From Phycisphaerae bacterium (lineage in GTDB: Bacteria; Planctomycetota; Phycisphaerae; UBA1845; Fen-1342), in contig JALHOX010000042.1 in NCBI GenBank assembly GCA_022842805.1, forward strand, positions 1 through 16,386: DNA of 16,386 bases. The letters are read 5' to 3'. Under the pieces are notes generated by a model. That model was given only the letters and a program-made list of their open reading frames with translations. It made no database searches and had not been told where the DNA came from. The position numbers and the translations under genes were made by a program. The first letter of the stretch is position 1, and each line of letters starts with the position of its first letter. Below, in pieces: positions 15,927 to 16,386 of the stretch.

Positions 15927-15962
15927 GCGGCAAACCTGTTTCACGTGAAACACATTTGCCGC
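15927..15962. repeat. 36-bp dyad enclosing parS
   Basis: GCGGCAAA (15927-15934) and TTTGCCGC (15955-15962) are perfect inverted arms. They share the symmetry centre (15944.5) of the 16-bp palindrome between them, with only a 2-base mismatch (CC against CA) on each side. As RNA it could fold into a long hairpin 33 bases past the kinase stop, but no T-tract follows. Confidence 0.85.
15937..15952. promoter_or_regulatory. parS centromere site (ParB binding)
   Basis: TGTTTCACGTGAAACA is a perfect 16-bp palindrome and fits the bacterial parS consensus TGTTnCACGTGAAACA at every fixed position. ParB binds such sites and, with ParA, moves the newly copied origin regions apart. It lies in the gap between the kinase gene and tRNA-Arg. 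It is the only copy I found in the window, and parA/parB are not here. Function in this organism is inferred from the exact match. Confidence 0.85.
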
Positions 15963-16072
15963 CCCACGCTGCGACCGCGGGCCGCGCGGCGTTGGGCGCT
16001 GTCGGGCGATCACGATAAAATGAGTTTGAATTTGGTTGAAAACGCGTCAAATGGCGCGGTCTCTCGCATTCC

Positions 16073-16146
16073 GCACCCGTAGCTCAGTTGGACAGAGCAG
16101 CGGATTTCTAATCCGCCGGTCAGGGGTTCGAGTCCCTTCGGGTGCG
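16073..16146 (+). tRNA. tRNA-Arg (anticodon TCT)
   Basis: The 74-base cloverleaf is complete. The acceptor stem pairs GCACCCG with CGGGTGC, with discriminator G at 16146. The D-arm is GCTC-AGTTGGACA-GAGC. The anticodon stem is GCGGA/TCCGC with loop TTTCTAA, placing TCT at 16107-16109, and the T-arm is AGGGG-TTCGAGT-CCCTT. It reads AGA (and by wobble AGG) arginine codons. CCA is not encoded. An AT-richer stretch at about 16013-16052 upstream may hold its promoter, but I cannot define clear boxes. Confidence 0.96.
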
Positions 16147-16386
16147 TTCACCTTCGTGCAACTCGCGGGGCAGGATTTGGCTGTTTATGTCGTTGATTGC
16201 TGAGGATTTTCGCGGGCGGTTGATGGCGGTTCGCGCCGCAAGCGCGGCGTTGCTGCGAGGTGTCGCCTTTTGCTCGGCGAGCGCGGCAACGGAGGGGAAA
16301 GCGTCATTGGCCGCGCCGAAAACCGACGCGGCGGCTGACGCAGAGGACGGGCTGAGGCCGGGGGCTTGCCTTTAGCCGCCTCCGAC

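Noticed and set aside
16187..16375. Possible 62-residue small protein after the tRNA
   Set aside because: No ribosome site, Ala-rich composition and no recognisable family. The longer version begins inside the tRNA gene, so it is probably a chance frame.

Overview
This window is GC-rich bacterial DNA that most likely comes from a planctomycete, probably a Phycisphaerae-like lineage. The evidence is family content. It has a futalosine-pathway mqnC, a DUF1571 protein, two large secreted beta-helix proteins ending in the two-loop dockerin domain typical of this phylum, and an ECF sigma factor overlapping a membrane Ser/Thr kinase with TPR repeats. The first 14 bases match the 3' end of an Illumina read-2 adapter, so position 1 is probably a contig end carrying untrimmed adapter.

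Layout. 15-385 (+) is the 3' end of mqnC, a menaquinone biosynthesis gene. It converges on a minus-strand block read right to left: DUF1571 protein (3462 to 2533), a terminator hairpin, wecB (2345 to 1248) and an unrecognised gene (1215 to 427) 32 bases behind wecB. Further right, also on minus, are a type-4 uracil-DNA glycosylase (start near 5683, end 4724) and an alpha/beta hydrolase (4590 to 3712). The glycosylase is divergent from a plus-strand exported protein (5696-7144). That protein looks like a calcineurin-type phosphoesterase that has lost its metal-ligand motifs.

7355-9706 and 9940-12264 (+) are tandem paralogues encoding exported beta-helix/dockerin proteins, separated by a strong intrinsic terminator. 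Their N-terminal parts have diverged widely. Their last 309 residues are almost identical (8 differences), and the underlying 930-bp direct repeat is a mosaic: one 130-bp island is about 20% diverged while the rest is about 3% diverged. This points to gene conversion or modular exchange of the C-terminal cassette.

12590-15893 (+) is a translationally overlapping pair, ECF sigma factor then Ser/Thr kinase. The kinase has an intracellular catalytic domain, one membrane span and an array of nine TPR-like units with an exact 42-residue period. Such pairs are a planctomycete signalling arrangement. Control of the neighbouring secreted proteins is possible but is only inference.

Downstream lies the most striking non-coding signal: a perfect 16-bp parS-type palindrome (15937-15952) centred in a larger 36-bp dyad (15927-15962). 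A tRNA-Arg(TCT) gene follows (16073-16146). parS sites usually cluster near the chromosome origin, so this locus may be origin-proximal. No parA or parB is in the window. The last 240 bases hold no gene I can support. I saw no CRISPR array, insertion sequence or rRNA.
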